This document shows positions 45,064 through 53,222 of a stretch of DNA of 59,267 nucleotides, piece after piece (the first letter of the stretch is position 1; the number at the start of each line of letters is the position of its first letter). The notes below the pieces were generated by a model. That model saw only the letters and a program-made list of their open reading frames with translations, ran no database searches and was not told the DNA's origin. The translations under genes and the position numbers were made by a program. This stretch comes from Enterosoma sp964427595. Its GTDB lineage: Bacteria > Bacillota_I > Bacilli_A > RFN20 > CAG-288. The DNA lies in the NCBI GenBank assembly GCA_964427595.1, contig CAYRUQ010000005.1, positions 1-59,267 on the forward strand, in the 5' to 3' direction.

Positions 45064-45069
45064 TATAAT
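45064..45069 (+). promoter_or_regulatory. -10 box just before the membrane acyltransferase gene
   Basis: A perfect TATAAT overlaps the first possible ATG (45068). The next ATG (45077) is 8 bases after the box, right at the expected transcription start. The -35 region is poor. Confidence 0.5.
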
Positions 45070-45076
45070 GTTTGAC

Positions 45077-45970
45077 ATGGAAAAATCACGAGTTTTTAGA
45101 CACGAGAAAAAATCACGTGTCATTGAGGTCGATCTCTTAAGAGGCTTTCCGATTTTTATAGTCGTCCTCTACCACCTCAGCGTCGATATGACTATGATCC
45201 CTTCCATCGCATCTAATTATTCGAAAGTCATCGTCAACTATCCAACTCTCGAAAGTTTAATCTCGTTTTGTGGAGCGCTTGGATCAAACAGCATCGTCCA
45301 CACTTATCTCGTGCCACTCTTTGCGGGTATGTTCCTTTTTGCCTGCGGTATCTCTTGTGCCCTCTCTAGAAGCAATCTCAAGCGAAGTTTGATCCTCCTT
45401 CTTCTCTCTCTCCTTCTCTCTTTAGGAACGCTAGCTCTTTCATACATCTTAGGAATGGATCTTTTCATCCCTTGGGGAATCCTTCACATCATGGGCTTCT
45501 CGGTTTTGATTTATTCTCTGATGGAATTACTCGCTACTAAAGTCTTCAAGAAAAAGATGCATCCTCTCATCCCACTGGCTATCGGACTGATCATCTTCTT
45601 TGTTGGTCTCATGTTACAAAATGGTATCAACATCAATGGTCGCTCTTATACTTGGCCGAGTAAAACAATAACTCTCTCTAATCTCTCTTCTCCTTTAGAT
45701 ATCATCTTATCGGCTTTAGGTATCTATAAGAACAATGTTGACTGGTGGCCGATTCTTCCTTTCATGGGTCTCATCTTCATCGGTATCGGAATAGGACTAG
45801 CTTTATACGGAGAGAAAAAGACTTCCTATCTCAAACCAGGTTTATATCAAATTCCTTTAAAACCTTTCGCCTTCATCGGTTCACATACCCTTTGGGTTTA
45901 TATCCTTCATCAACCTATAGCTCTCATCGTCCTTGTCTGTGTGATGTATGGGTTAGGTTTCAGAATATAG
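45077..45970 (+). CDS. DUF1624/HGSNAT-like membrane protein
   Basis: The 297-residue protein has about eight membrane helices and the start pattern RVIEVDLLRGFPIFIVVLYHLSVD, typical of the heparan-alpha-glucosaminide N-acetyltransferase-like (DUF1624) family, which passes acyl groups across the membrane to sugars. The conserved His in VLYHL is present. The gene precedes an acyl-AMP ligase by 9 bases, so the pair might modify a cell-surface glycan. ATG 45077 is chosen over ATG 45068, which overlaps the -10 box; the mRNA may then be leaderless. The acyl acceptor is unknown. Confidence 0.77.
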   Translation: MEKSRVFRHEKKSRVIEVDLLRGFPIFIVVLYHLSVDMTMIPSIASNYSKVIVNYPTLESLISFCGALGSNSIVHTYLVPLFAGMFLFACGISCALSRSNLKRSLILLLLSLLLSLGTLALSYILGMDLFIPWGILHIMGFSVLIYSLMELLATKVFKKKMHPLIPLAIGLIIFFVGLMLQNGININGRSYTWPSKTITLSNLSSPLDIILSALGIYKNNVDWWPILPFMGLIFIGIGIGLALYGEKKTSYLKPGLYQIPLKPFAFIGSHTLWVYILHQPIALIVLVCVMYGLGFRI

Positions 45971-45979
45971 GTATCAATA

Positions 45980-47575
45980 ATGGACATAACTAAAAGAGAG
46001 ACCCTTTACACGACAGTTGAATTATTTAGAGAAAGCAAACATGTCGCTTTATATTTCAATTCAAAAGAAATTCGTTTCCATGAATTTCTCAAAAGAGTAA
46101 ATGTGACAGCTGATAAACTCTTTTCACATGGGATCAGAAAGGATAGTGTAGTCGCTCTACTCTCACCTAATGTCCCAGAAGCTATCATCACTCTTTATGC
46201 ACTATCTAAAATCGGAGCAATCGTCTCTCTTCTTCATCCTTTATTACCACCGGAAGTTTTAAATGAATCAATCAAAGAAACTAAGACCACTCACTTCATC
46301 GTCCTTGATGTCTTAGCTTACAAATATCAAGAAGTCTTAAAGAAGAATGATGTAGATACTCTCTTAATCAGCGCCTATCCTGATCTCTCTCTTGCTATGA
46401 AGCTAGGTTTTAAAATCAAATACAAAAAAGAGCTCTCTTTAATCGATAAAACTAAATATATAAAGGATATAGATTCTTCTTTGAAAGCAGAGCTCAATCT
46501 CGATGGCGAGAAAGCAGCTTTTTATCTTCGTTCAGGTGGAACGACAGGAAAAAGTAAGATCGTTGTTTTAAGTGAGAAAAGCATCATCTTCGTCACTTCA
46601 AAATCAAAAGAGATTTTATGTCATGATACCACTGGAAAATCGATGATCGGTCTTCTTCCTATCTTTCATGGCTTTGGTCTTGCTATGGGTATCCATGCTC
46701 CTTTATCAAATGAAGCAGCGACTGACTTGATGATTTCTTTTAATGCTAAAAAGGTCATCAACGACATCAAGAAGAATCATCTCAATGTTCTTTTGACTAT
46801 CCCTTATATGACTGATCGACTTCTTCTTAATAAGAAGTTCTCAGGTAAGAAACTGAAGAATCTAATCGCTACTTTCATCGGAGCTGATAAACCTGAAGAG
46901 AGACTTTTTGAAGCTTTCGACAATAGGATGAAAGAAGCTGGTAGTGATTGTAGACTTCTTCAAGGTTATGGATTGACAGAAACTGTCACTGTCAATTATG
47001 TCAATACATTAAAGAACAACAAGATAGGATCAGTCGGAAAAGGACTCTTTGGAGTAAAGACAAAAATCATCAATCACGAAGTCTCTTATGAAGAACCCTT
47101 AAAGGCTGGAGAGATAGGTGAGATCTTGATCTCTTCTCCTTCCTTATGTCTTGGTTATTTAAATAGTGATGTTCAACCTTTTTATATAGATGAAAATGGT
47201 GAGAAATGGCTTAAAACTGGAGACATCGGTTATTTAGATGAAGAAGGGTATCTCTTCTTCATCAATAGAGCTAAGGATGTTTATAAGATCTCCGGATATA
47301 ATGTCTTCCCTTCTGACATCGAAAAATACGCTGATGAAGTAAGAGGAGTCAAATCCGCAGCAGTCACATATGTTGATGATGAAAAACATCCTTATTTCAT
47401 CCTCTATGTAGAGAGTGATAGAGAAGATAAAGAACAATTAGAAAGAGAAATAAAAGAGCATTTAAACCAGTACCTGTTTAAATACTCAATACCTGAAAAA
47501 ATAATTATAACTAAGAAACTTCCTAGAACCGAAATAGGTAAAATAGACAGGAAAAAACTTAATACTCTTAATTAG
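45980..47575 (+). CDS. Acyl-CoA synthetase/AMP-dependent ligase
   Basis: The 531-residue protein is an ANL-superfamily adenylating enzyme: P-loop-like FYLRSGGTTGKSKIVV, LPIFHGFGLAMG, GYGLTETVTVNY, KTGDIGYLDEEGYLFF, INRAKDVYKISGYNVFPSDIE and the C-terminal catalytic Lys in PRTEIGKIDRKKL. It activates a carboxylic acid, likely a fatty acid, to acyl-AMP and then acyl-CoA or another acyl carrier. It is probably cotranscribed with the upstream membrane protein. Its last 8 bases overlap the end of the convergent plsC gene. Confidence 0.86.
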   Translation: MDITKRETLYTTVELFRESKHVALYFNSKEIRFHEFLKRVNVTADKLFSHGIRKDSVVALLSPNVPEAIITLYALSKIGAIVSLLHPLLPPEVLNESIKETKTTHFIVLDVLAYKYQEVLKKNDVDTLLISAYPDLSLAMKLGFKIKYKKELSLIDKTKYIKDIDSSLKAELNLDGEKAAFYLRSGGTTGKSKIVVLSEKSIIFVTSKSKEILCHDTTGKSMIGLLPIFHGFGLAMGIHAPLSNEAATDLMISFNAKKVINDIKKNHLNVLLTIPYMTDRLLLNKKFSGKKLKNLIATFIGADKPEERLFEAFDNRMKEAGSDCRLLQGYGLTETVTVNYVNTLKNNKIGSVGKGLFGVKTKIINHEVSYEEPLKAGEIGEILISSPSLCLGYLNSDVQPFYIDENGEKWLKTGDIGYLDEEGYLFFINRAKDVYKISGYNVFPSDIEKYADEVRGVKSAAVTYVDDEKHPYFILYVESDREDKEQLEREIKEHLNQYLFKYSIPEKIIITKKLPRTEIGKIDRKKLNTLN

Positions 47576-48377
47576 AAGTGTTTGGTAATAATAATACTTT
47601 TTGAGCTTTTTTATCAGAAAAATGATTGAGTTTTTTCACATACTCCAAATCAAGTTTTCTCATATTTTCGACTTCTTTTCTGATCTCGTTTTGAACATAA
47701 TCAGCGATCTCTTGAGAAGTCATATGTTCGTAATCTTGAGGATAAAGAGGCTTTAAAAATGTGATCTGAATCGGATACTTTTTATAGTGATATTTTTGAT
47801 AAAGAACTCTATCAGTCATATAAAAAGCAATCGGGACTATCGGAAGCTCTCTTCTCGTGGCGATTTTAAAAGAACCAGCATGGAAAGGAAGCATCTCAAA
47901 ATCAGGTCTTTTACTTCTTGTTCCCTCAGGGAAAACACAATAAGAGAGTTCAGGATACTCTTGTAAATCATTATCAATCTCACGGAAGACTTTGATCTCA
48001 CTTCTCAAGTCCATTCTATCGATGAATCTGCTACCAATAAGATCCGCAATAGGTCCGATAATCGGCATTTTTAAGACTTCTTGTTTTGCTAAGAAACAAA
48101 CAGGATAAGGCATGATTGTAAGAAGAGCAATCGGGTCAAAGTTAGCAGTATGATTTCCATAATAAATGGTCTGCTGAGATGAGATATTCTCTCTTCCTTT
48201 GACGATAAATTCACAATGGAAAGATGATTTATTGACTTGTCTTATCAATTTTTGAGAGATGGAATAACGGGTATGTAAATCATACTTTTCCTTGTGCTTT
48301 CTCATCTTCAGAATCTTAGGATAACGAGTGATTAAATGAGGAATAGCACTCAAGACGATACGGACATACTTGATCAT
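47568..48377 (-). CDS. plsC: 1-acyl-sn-glycerol-3-phosphate acyltransferase
   Basis: The 269-residue protein belongs to the PlsC family that makes phosphatidic acid at the membrane. It has the catalytic Hx4D motif in YYGNHTANFDPIALL, IGSRFIDR, and the FPEGTRSKR phosphate-binding motif. It overlaps the pullulanase stop by ATGA and is the last gene of the ftsK operon. A related acyltransferase role cannot be excluded. Confidence 0.9.
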   Translation of the reverse strand: MIKYVRIVLSAIPHLITRYPKILKMRKHKEKYDLHTRYSISQKLIRQVNKSSFHCEFIVKGRENISSQQTIYYGNHTANFDPIALLTIMPYPVCFLAKQEVLKMPIIGPIADLIGSRFIDRMDLRSEIKVFREIDNDLQEYPELSYCVFPEGTRSKRPDFEMLPFHAGSFKIATRRELPIVPIAFYMTDRVLYQKYHYKKYPIQITFLKPLYPQDYEHMTSQEIADYVQNEIRKEVENMRKLDLEYVKKLNHFSDKKAQKVLLLPNTSN

Positions 48378-50512
48378 TGTTTGTTCCTCTTATTCTTGAT
48401 GAAGATATTGAGTGATAAGCCGCTGATGATCGCTAAGCGGATGTAATAATCGTTATGTTCAACATTGCCTGCATCAGTGAAGACGAGATTGACATAGTCA
48501 TCAAAATTATAAGTGAAAGAGTTCTTAGTAGGATTGAAGATGAAATAAGCTTCAAAGTCCGGATATATATAATTGATCTTGATAGCATTATAAGCTAAGT
48601 TTTCAAATGAGATGTGCTTATCAATCTCATTTAGATTATCAATCATTCCGAAGAATCTCTTTTTAAAAGCTATGACATCTTTAAAGAACAAAAGAAGGCT
48701 GTTTCTATGATAAGCGGTCTGATAATCAAATCCATTGACCTCATCACCAGCGTTATAAGAATTACCTTGTCCACCTTTTGATAAACCGACTTCCTGTCCT
48801 TGATGGAAGAAAGAGATACCACTTGAGAAAGCGACAGCAGCGTTGATCATCTTGATTCTCTTGAAGATCTCTTCCTGAGTCTCATCCTTACAACAGACTG
48901 ATAACTTGTCATAAAGAGTGTGGTTATCATGACATTCAACATAGTTAATTGATTGAAGAGGAGTAGCAAAAAGCGGAGCAAAAGCAAGTGCGATAGCTGA
49001 ACCTAAATAGACATGTTTGAAACCATCGATATAGTTAGTATCGCCAGAAAGATAACCCTTTAATCCTAAAGAAGATGTGCTACCTTTGACGATATCTCTA
49101 AAACGATCATTGAAAAAGGCGACATCTTTGAGCTGATATGAGTTTCCAATATCAGACTTCTTATCACCAGGTAGGGCAGTAGGAAGATTCCAACCCTCTC
49201 CATAAATCAAAGCATCCGGTCTCTTTTTCTTAACTTCTTTGACGATAAGATTGACGGTATCTACATCTAATATCGAGATAAGATCGAATCTGAAACCATC
49301 TGCATCAAAGAAATCAATCAGATGAAGCAGGGAGTCGATAATAAGCTTTCTAGCCATGTAATGGCGGGATTCAATGTCGTTTCCACAGCCAGAGCCATTG
49401 GAATTATTGCCGTTATTATCAGTTCTGAAATAATACTTAGGAACGAGAAGATTAAGAGAGTTGAATTCGACACAGAAGACATGGTTATAAACGACATCAA
49501 GTAAGACCCTTAATCCCTTTGCGTGAAGTGAAGAAACGAGGTTTTTAAATTCTTTTACACGAGCATAAGGGTCAGCAGGATCAGATGAATAAGAGCCCTC
49601 TAAAGCGAAGAAGAAATAAGGATCATAACCCCAGTTATAAGCGGTACTCGGTCTTTGTTCATCAATCGTATGAAAATCTAACACTGGTCCTAATTGAACA
49701 TGACTGACACCTAAAGAAGAGATGTAATCGATGCCGATAGGATTACCTTTTTTGTCTGTAAGTCCATCTCTTGATAAAGCATTAAAAGTGCCTTTATCTT
49801 CTAAAGATGTTTTAGAAGTCATATCTCTGACAAAGCATTCATAGATAACGGCGCTTAATGGTTCAGTGAAGGAAGGGAGTAATTCCCTATTAGTCTTTAT
49901 CTGTTTGACCTTCTTAGGATTGATAACATAAGCGATTTTTGAGTTAGTTCCTAATGAATATGCATAAGGGTCGACCACATCCTTAGTCTCACCAAAGATA
50001 GTGATAGTAAAAAGATAAGAAGCTTCATCAAGATCTCCTGACACTTCATAAGAGAAGACACCAGTCTCTCTATCAGGAATCATCTCAAAGATCTCTCTTG
50101 TCTCTGAATCTTTTCTTTTGATCTTCAAAAGCATCGCTTCAGCAAAAGGCGAGAAGACTCTGAATGTGGTCTTTTTAGAAGAGTAAATAGCACCTAGTGC
50201 ACCATCAAAACGATACTTTTTTTCAAAGCCTTCACTCTGAGCGAGATAAGAGATATCTAAAGGTATGAAATAATTCTCGCTAGTTTTAATCTCATACTTC
50301 TTGCCGGGGACATAAACGAAATCATGAATGATCAAAGTGTAGATGAAAGTCGACTGGGACTCACTTTGACTGACCGGAATGATGTCCATGATAAATTTGT
50401 CATTTTCAAAGAGAGAAAAGACTTTTTTAGGAGAGATGTAGAAGTCTTTGCTGATCGTCACTTCGATCACATTGTCGCTTTTGGCTGTGGCTAGAAGTAA
50501 TGGTTTTCTCAT
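48374..50512 (-). CDS. pulA: Type I pullulanase (GH13)
   Basis: The enzyme cleaves alpha-1,6 links in glycogen or pullulan. The 712-residue protein has N-terminal beta domains including a CBM48-like part (YRFDGALGAIYSSKKTTFRVFSPFAEAMLL) and the GH13 barrel with the pullulanase signature YNWGYDP, VVYNHVF, the nucleophile Asp in DGFRFDL, the acid/base Glu in YGEGWNL and VECHDNHTLYDKL. No signal peptide is present, so it should debranch intracellular glycogen and complement glgCDA. An in-frame TTG at 50527 lies upstream; ATG 50512 with GAGG before it is preferred. It is part of the ftsK-plsC operon. Confidence 0.93.
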   Translation of the reverse strand: MRKPLLLATAKSDNVIEVTISKDFYISPKKVFSLFENDKFIMDIIPVSQSESQSTFIYTLIIHDFVYVPGKKYEIKTSENYFIPLDISYLAQSEGFEKKYRFDGALGAIYSSKKTTFRVFSPFAEAMLLKIKRKDSETREIFEMIPDRETGVFSYEVSGDLDEASYLFTITIFGETKDVVDPYAYSLGTNSKIAYVINPKKVKQIKTNRELLPSFTEPLSAVIYECFVRDMTSKTSLEDKGTFNALSRDGLTDKKGNPIGIDYISSLGVSHVQLGPVLDFHTIDEQRPSTAYNWGYDPYFFFALEGSYSSDPADPYARVKEFKNLVSSLHAKGLRVLLDVVYNHVFCVEFNSLNLLVPKYYFRTDNNGNNSNGSGCGNDIESRHYMARKLIIDSLLHLIDFFDADGFRFDLISILDVDTVNLIVKEVKKKRPDALIYGEGWNLPTALPGDKKSDIGNSYQLKDVAFFNDRFRDIVKGSTSSLGLKGYLSGDTNYIDGFKHVYLGSAIALAFAPLFATPLQSINYVECHDNHTLYDKLSVCCKDETQEEIFKRIKMINAAVAFSSGISFFHQGQEVGLSKGGQGNSYNAGDEVNGFDYQTAYHRNSLLLFFKDVIAFKKRFFGMIDNLNEIDKHISFENLAYNAIKINYIYPDFEAYFIFNPTKNSFTYNFDDYVNLVFTDAGNVEHNDYYIRLAIISGLSLNIFIKNKRNKQ

Positions 50513-50523
50513 ATAAATATTCC

Positions 50524-50853
50524 TCAATCTTGATACAGAATAACGATAGCTACGGCATTTTGATCATGGGAGAGAGAAACGAAGGCTTTCAGCGGTTTGC
50601 AGTCAAGTAGCAGGGATGGTTTACCACTTTCATCTTTTCTTAAAGTCAAACGTCTGTAATCGACCATCTTATCAGAACTAGCTTTGACATAAGCTTCTTT
50701 GATAGCGAATCTAGAAGCTAGATAAGAAGCTTTATCTACACTAGCTATATACTCAGCAAACTCACTTTCAGATAAGACTCTTTTAGCGATATCTTCTTTG
50801 TCTTCAAAGCGAGAAATACAGGCGGTATCAACGCCAACACCGATGATCGTCAT
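50524..50853 (-). CDS. acpS: Holo-[acyl-carrier-protein] synthase AcpS
   Basis: AcpS transfers phosphopantetheine from CoA to acyl carrier protein. The 109-residue length is usual. It has the metal-binding Asp in GVGVDTACISRFE near the start, the FAIKEAYVKAS motif with the second metal-binding Glu, and LSHDQNAVAIVI. It overlaps the upstream M16-like gene by ATGA and precedes the pullulanase by 11 bases. Confidence 0.94.
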   Translation of the reverse strand: MTIIGVGVDTACISRFEDKEDIAKRVLSESEFAEYIASVDKASYLASRFAIKEAYVKASSDKMVDYRRLTLRKDESGKPSLLLDCKPLKAFVSLSHDQNAVAIVILYQD

Positions 50854-52088
50854 TTCTTTTTCAAGTAGAAGATACTTCTCGGGAAAGTCATGAAATCAGC
50901 GGTGAAATTCTTAAACGATTTATAGTTCATCTTACTAGTAGCAGCAATAAGACCGGTATAAGGCATATTATTGGCATAAGCGCTAGCGAAATTGAAGAAC
51001 AAATCAGAAGGTGAAACCAAAGTTCCTAAACTCTTAGCATAGTAATTCTCGATGATGCTAGAGAAGACGGAATGGCTCAATTTCTTATTCAAATGAGTGA
51101 AATAATTAGTCAAATAAGTCTTTAAAGCCACGCCTTTCTCACTTCTGAATTGAAGGAGTAAATAGGAGTCTTCACCACCTTGTTTAAACTCGCAATTGAT
51201 AAGTTCACAAGAGAATTCTTCCAAGTTTTTTAAGAATTCCGGGTTCTTTCTGAAATAGATATCCATGAAGACTTCATAAACGTAAAACATCAATTGGCCA
51301 TACTTTTGATAGATCTGTTCACGAGAGAAGAACTTGACTCCTAAAGTCAAAATCGAAGCATCGATATCTTCTCTTTCTTCCTCTTCATAACTCTCTTTGA
51401 CAGCTGTGTAATTCTCTTCGTACTTACCTTCTTTACTATCCGGATAAGTGTTTCCTAAAAGTTTTAAAGATTCCACTCCTTTTAAAACGGCATCATTAGT
51501 GTAATCACCGATGATGAAGAGAGTGATATTAGCAGGTGTGTAATACTTCTGCAGGTATTTCTTTAAAGCAGAGTAATGAATCGAAGTCAAATCAGCTTCT
51601 GAAGGGATGATTCCATACTTGATAGGAGAAGAGAAGAAGAGGTTATCAACTGTCTTTTTAGCTGAATAAGTGAGATCAGTCAAAGGATCGGCTTTGATCG
51701 TTTTCTTCACTTTTTCGATATCTTCTTCCGAGAAAGAAGAAGGGACTAAGCTTTTCAATAATTCTCTAAAAGGTTCAAAGACATCACCTAAGGTATAAAC
51801 AGAGAAAATCGTGTAAGAGAAATCAGTATGACTCTTTAATACGACACCTTTCTTTAAGAAATTATCTTTGACCTCATCACGAGCGAGAACTTTTTCAAGG
51901 ACATAAGGAGTTCCGAAAGGAATCTTGGATTTATCGATCTGTAAATCACGTTTAAATCCGCCTTGAGCGATATAAACACCAGCGCCTCTAACTTGGTTCT
52001 TAGAAGGTATAAAAATCAGTTTGAGACCATTATCAAACTTCTGTTCATAGAAAGGACAAAATACATGTCCGTAATCAGACTTGATCAT
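50850..52088 (-). CDS. M16-like protein without zinc-binding motif
   Basis: The 412-residue protein has the M16 (insulinase/processing peptidase) layout: FDNGLKLIFIPSKNQVRGAGVYI, then GTPYVLEKVLAR where active members have GTAHFLEH, and the later YYTPANITLFIIGDY motif. Residues 62-66 read YVLEK instead of HxxEH, so both His ligands are lost and the protein should be inactive as a peptidase. Its partner next door also lacks the site. The pair follows ftsK, as ymfF/ymfH follow spoIIIE in Bacillus. ATG 52088 has GGAGG upstream and overlaps the previous stop. Confidence 0.83.
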   Translation of the reverse strand: MIKSDYGHVFCPFYEQKFDNGLKLIFIPSKNQVRGAGVYIAQGGFKRDLQIDKSKIPFGTPYVLEKVLARDEVKDNFLKKGVVLKSHTDFSYTIFSVYTLGDVFEPFRELLKSLVPSSFSEEDIEKVKKTIKADPLTDLTYSAKKTVDNLFFSSPIKYGIIPSEADLTSIHYSALKKYLQKYYTPANITLFIIGDYTNDAVLKGVESLKLLGNTYPDSKEGKYEENYTAVKESYEEEEREDIDASILTLGVKFFSREQIYQKYGQLMFYVYEVFMDIYFRKNPEFLKNLEEFSCELINCEFKQGGEDSYLLLQFRSEKGVALKTYLTNYFTHLNKKLSHSVFSSIIENYYAKSLGTLVSPSDLFFNFASAYANNMPYTGLIAATSKMNYKSFKNFTADFMTFPRSIFYLKKK

Positions 52089-53221
52089 GAAGCACCTCCA
52101 CAAGCGACGACGATAGCTTTGATAGAAGCGCTCTTGCTGTATTCAAGAAGCAAGTCTCTATCTTCAGAAATCTCGAGGAAATCATCACCTGATAACCCGA
52201 AAGCATGAGCTAATAAGAAACGTTTGAGAGTCATCTCTTCATCGAGTTGAAGATTCAATCTCTTCTCTTGGTTATATAAAGTAGCTTCATCAAAATACTT
52301 TTGGACTTTTTCAGGGAGAGCAGTCTCAATACCGAGTATTCCATTCTTAGCTAAGTACTCGCCTTTGTTTTTAAGAGTACTCACTAACAAAACAGGATGA
52401 GAAGCATCGATGTAATCGATTGAGACATTTGTCTCAGCTCCTAAATGACTAAGGCTGTGTTCCTGATAAAGGAGAGATAGTGATCTTAAGAAGGTCTCAA
52501 AAACATCCATTTCCTTGAATGTCTTAAGAGTCGGTATTTCAAAGATATAAGCGACAGCTTCATCTGAGATTTCTTTGCTATTGATTGTGTTATAACCGAT
52601 GATTGTTGAAACATCAGTCACGCTATCTAAAAGAGAATTATACTTAGTTAGAGGAGGTAACTCCTTCTTCAAAGGCTTTCCAAAATAAAGAAGCTCGCCT
52701 TTCTTATTGTCTCTATAGGTTTCAAAAGCTTGGTTGACTTGAGAAACTGAGACTCTTGAAATCTTCTCATGAGAAAGATAAGGAGCAGAATAAAGACAAG
52801 ATAAAGATGCTCTTAAAAGATGAATAGCTTTCTTATTCTCTTTCTTGGTTTGATAAATAAGAGAAGCTTTGAGATTTTCAAACGACAAGTTATCGACTTT
52901 AAAACCAGAAGAGAGGATCTCTCTTTGAATCTCGACCCCTTTGGTATAAGGGTTAGTGAAGATATATCTTAAAGCTTGATGTTCAATCTGAGTCAACGAA
53001 GCAAACAAAGCGAACTTATCACCCCTAGAGAGAAGAGAAAATTTGATGTTCAAATCCGCTAAAGAAGAGAAGTCTTCTTTCTTCTCAAGCTTTGGATACT
53101 CGCTTAAAAGCTTGGAGAGAACAACATAAGTTTCCGCCTCTTCTTTAGGAAGAGAATCAATCTGAAGGATATGTCTTTTAGCGAGTGATTCGCTATAGAG
53201 ATAATTATTTTTGATAGCCAT
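52085..53221 (-). CDS. M16-like partner protein (YmfF-like), also without active site
   Basis: The 378-residue protein is placed and sized like the YmfF-type partner of the M16 pair. I see no HxxEH motif; recognisable parts are LRASLSCLYSAPYLSHEKISRVSVSQVNQAFE and SHLGAETNVSIDYIDASHPVLLVS. ATG 53221 follows GGAGG and lies 1 base after the ftsK stop; a longer frame to 53266 runs inside ftsK. It is cotranslated with the next gene through an ATGA overlap. The M16 assignment comes mainly from context and is less firm than for its neighbour. Confidence 0.68.
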   Translation of the reverse strand: MAIKNNYLYSESLAKRHILQIDSLPKEEAETYVVLSKLLSEYPKLEKKEDFSSLADLNIKFSLLSRGDKFALFASLTQIEHQALRYIFTNPYTKGVEIQREILSSGFKVDNLSFENLKASLIYQTKKENKKAIHLLRASLSCLYSAPYLSHEKISRVSVSQVNQAFETYRDNKKGELLYFGKPLKKELPPLTKYNSLLDSVTDVSTIIGYNTINSKEISDEAVAYIFEIPTLKTFKEMDVFETFLRSLSLLYQEHSLSHLGAETNVSIDYIDASHPVLLVSTLKNKGEYLAKNGILGIETALPEKVQKYFDEATLYNQEKRLNLQLDEEMTLKRFLLAHAFGLSGDDFLEISEDRDLLLEYSKSASIKAIVVACGGAS

Positions 53222-53222
53222 A

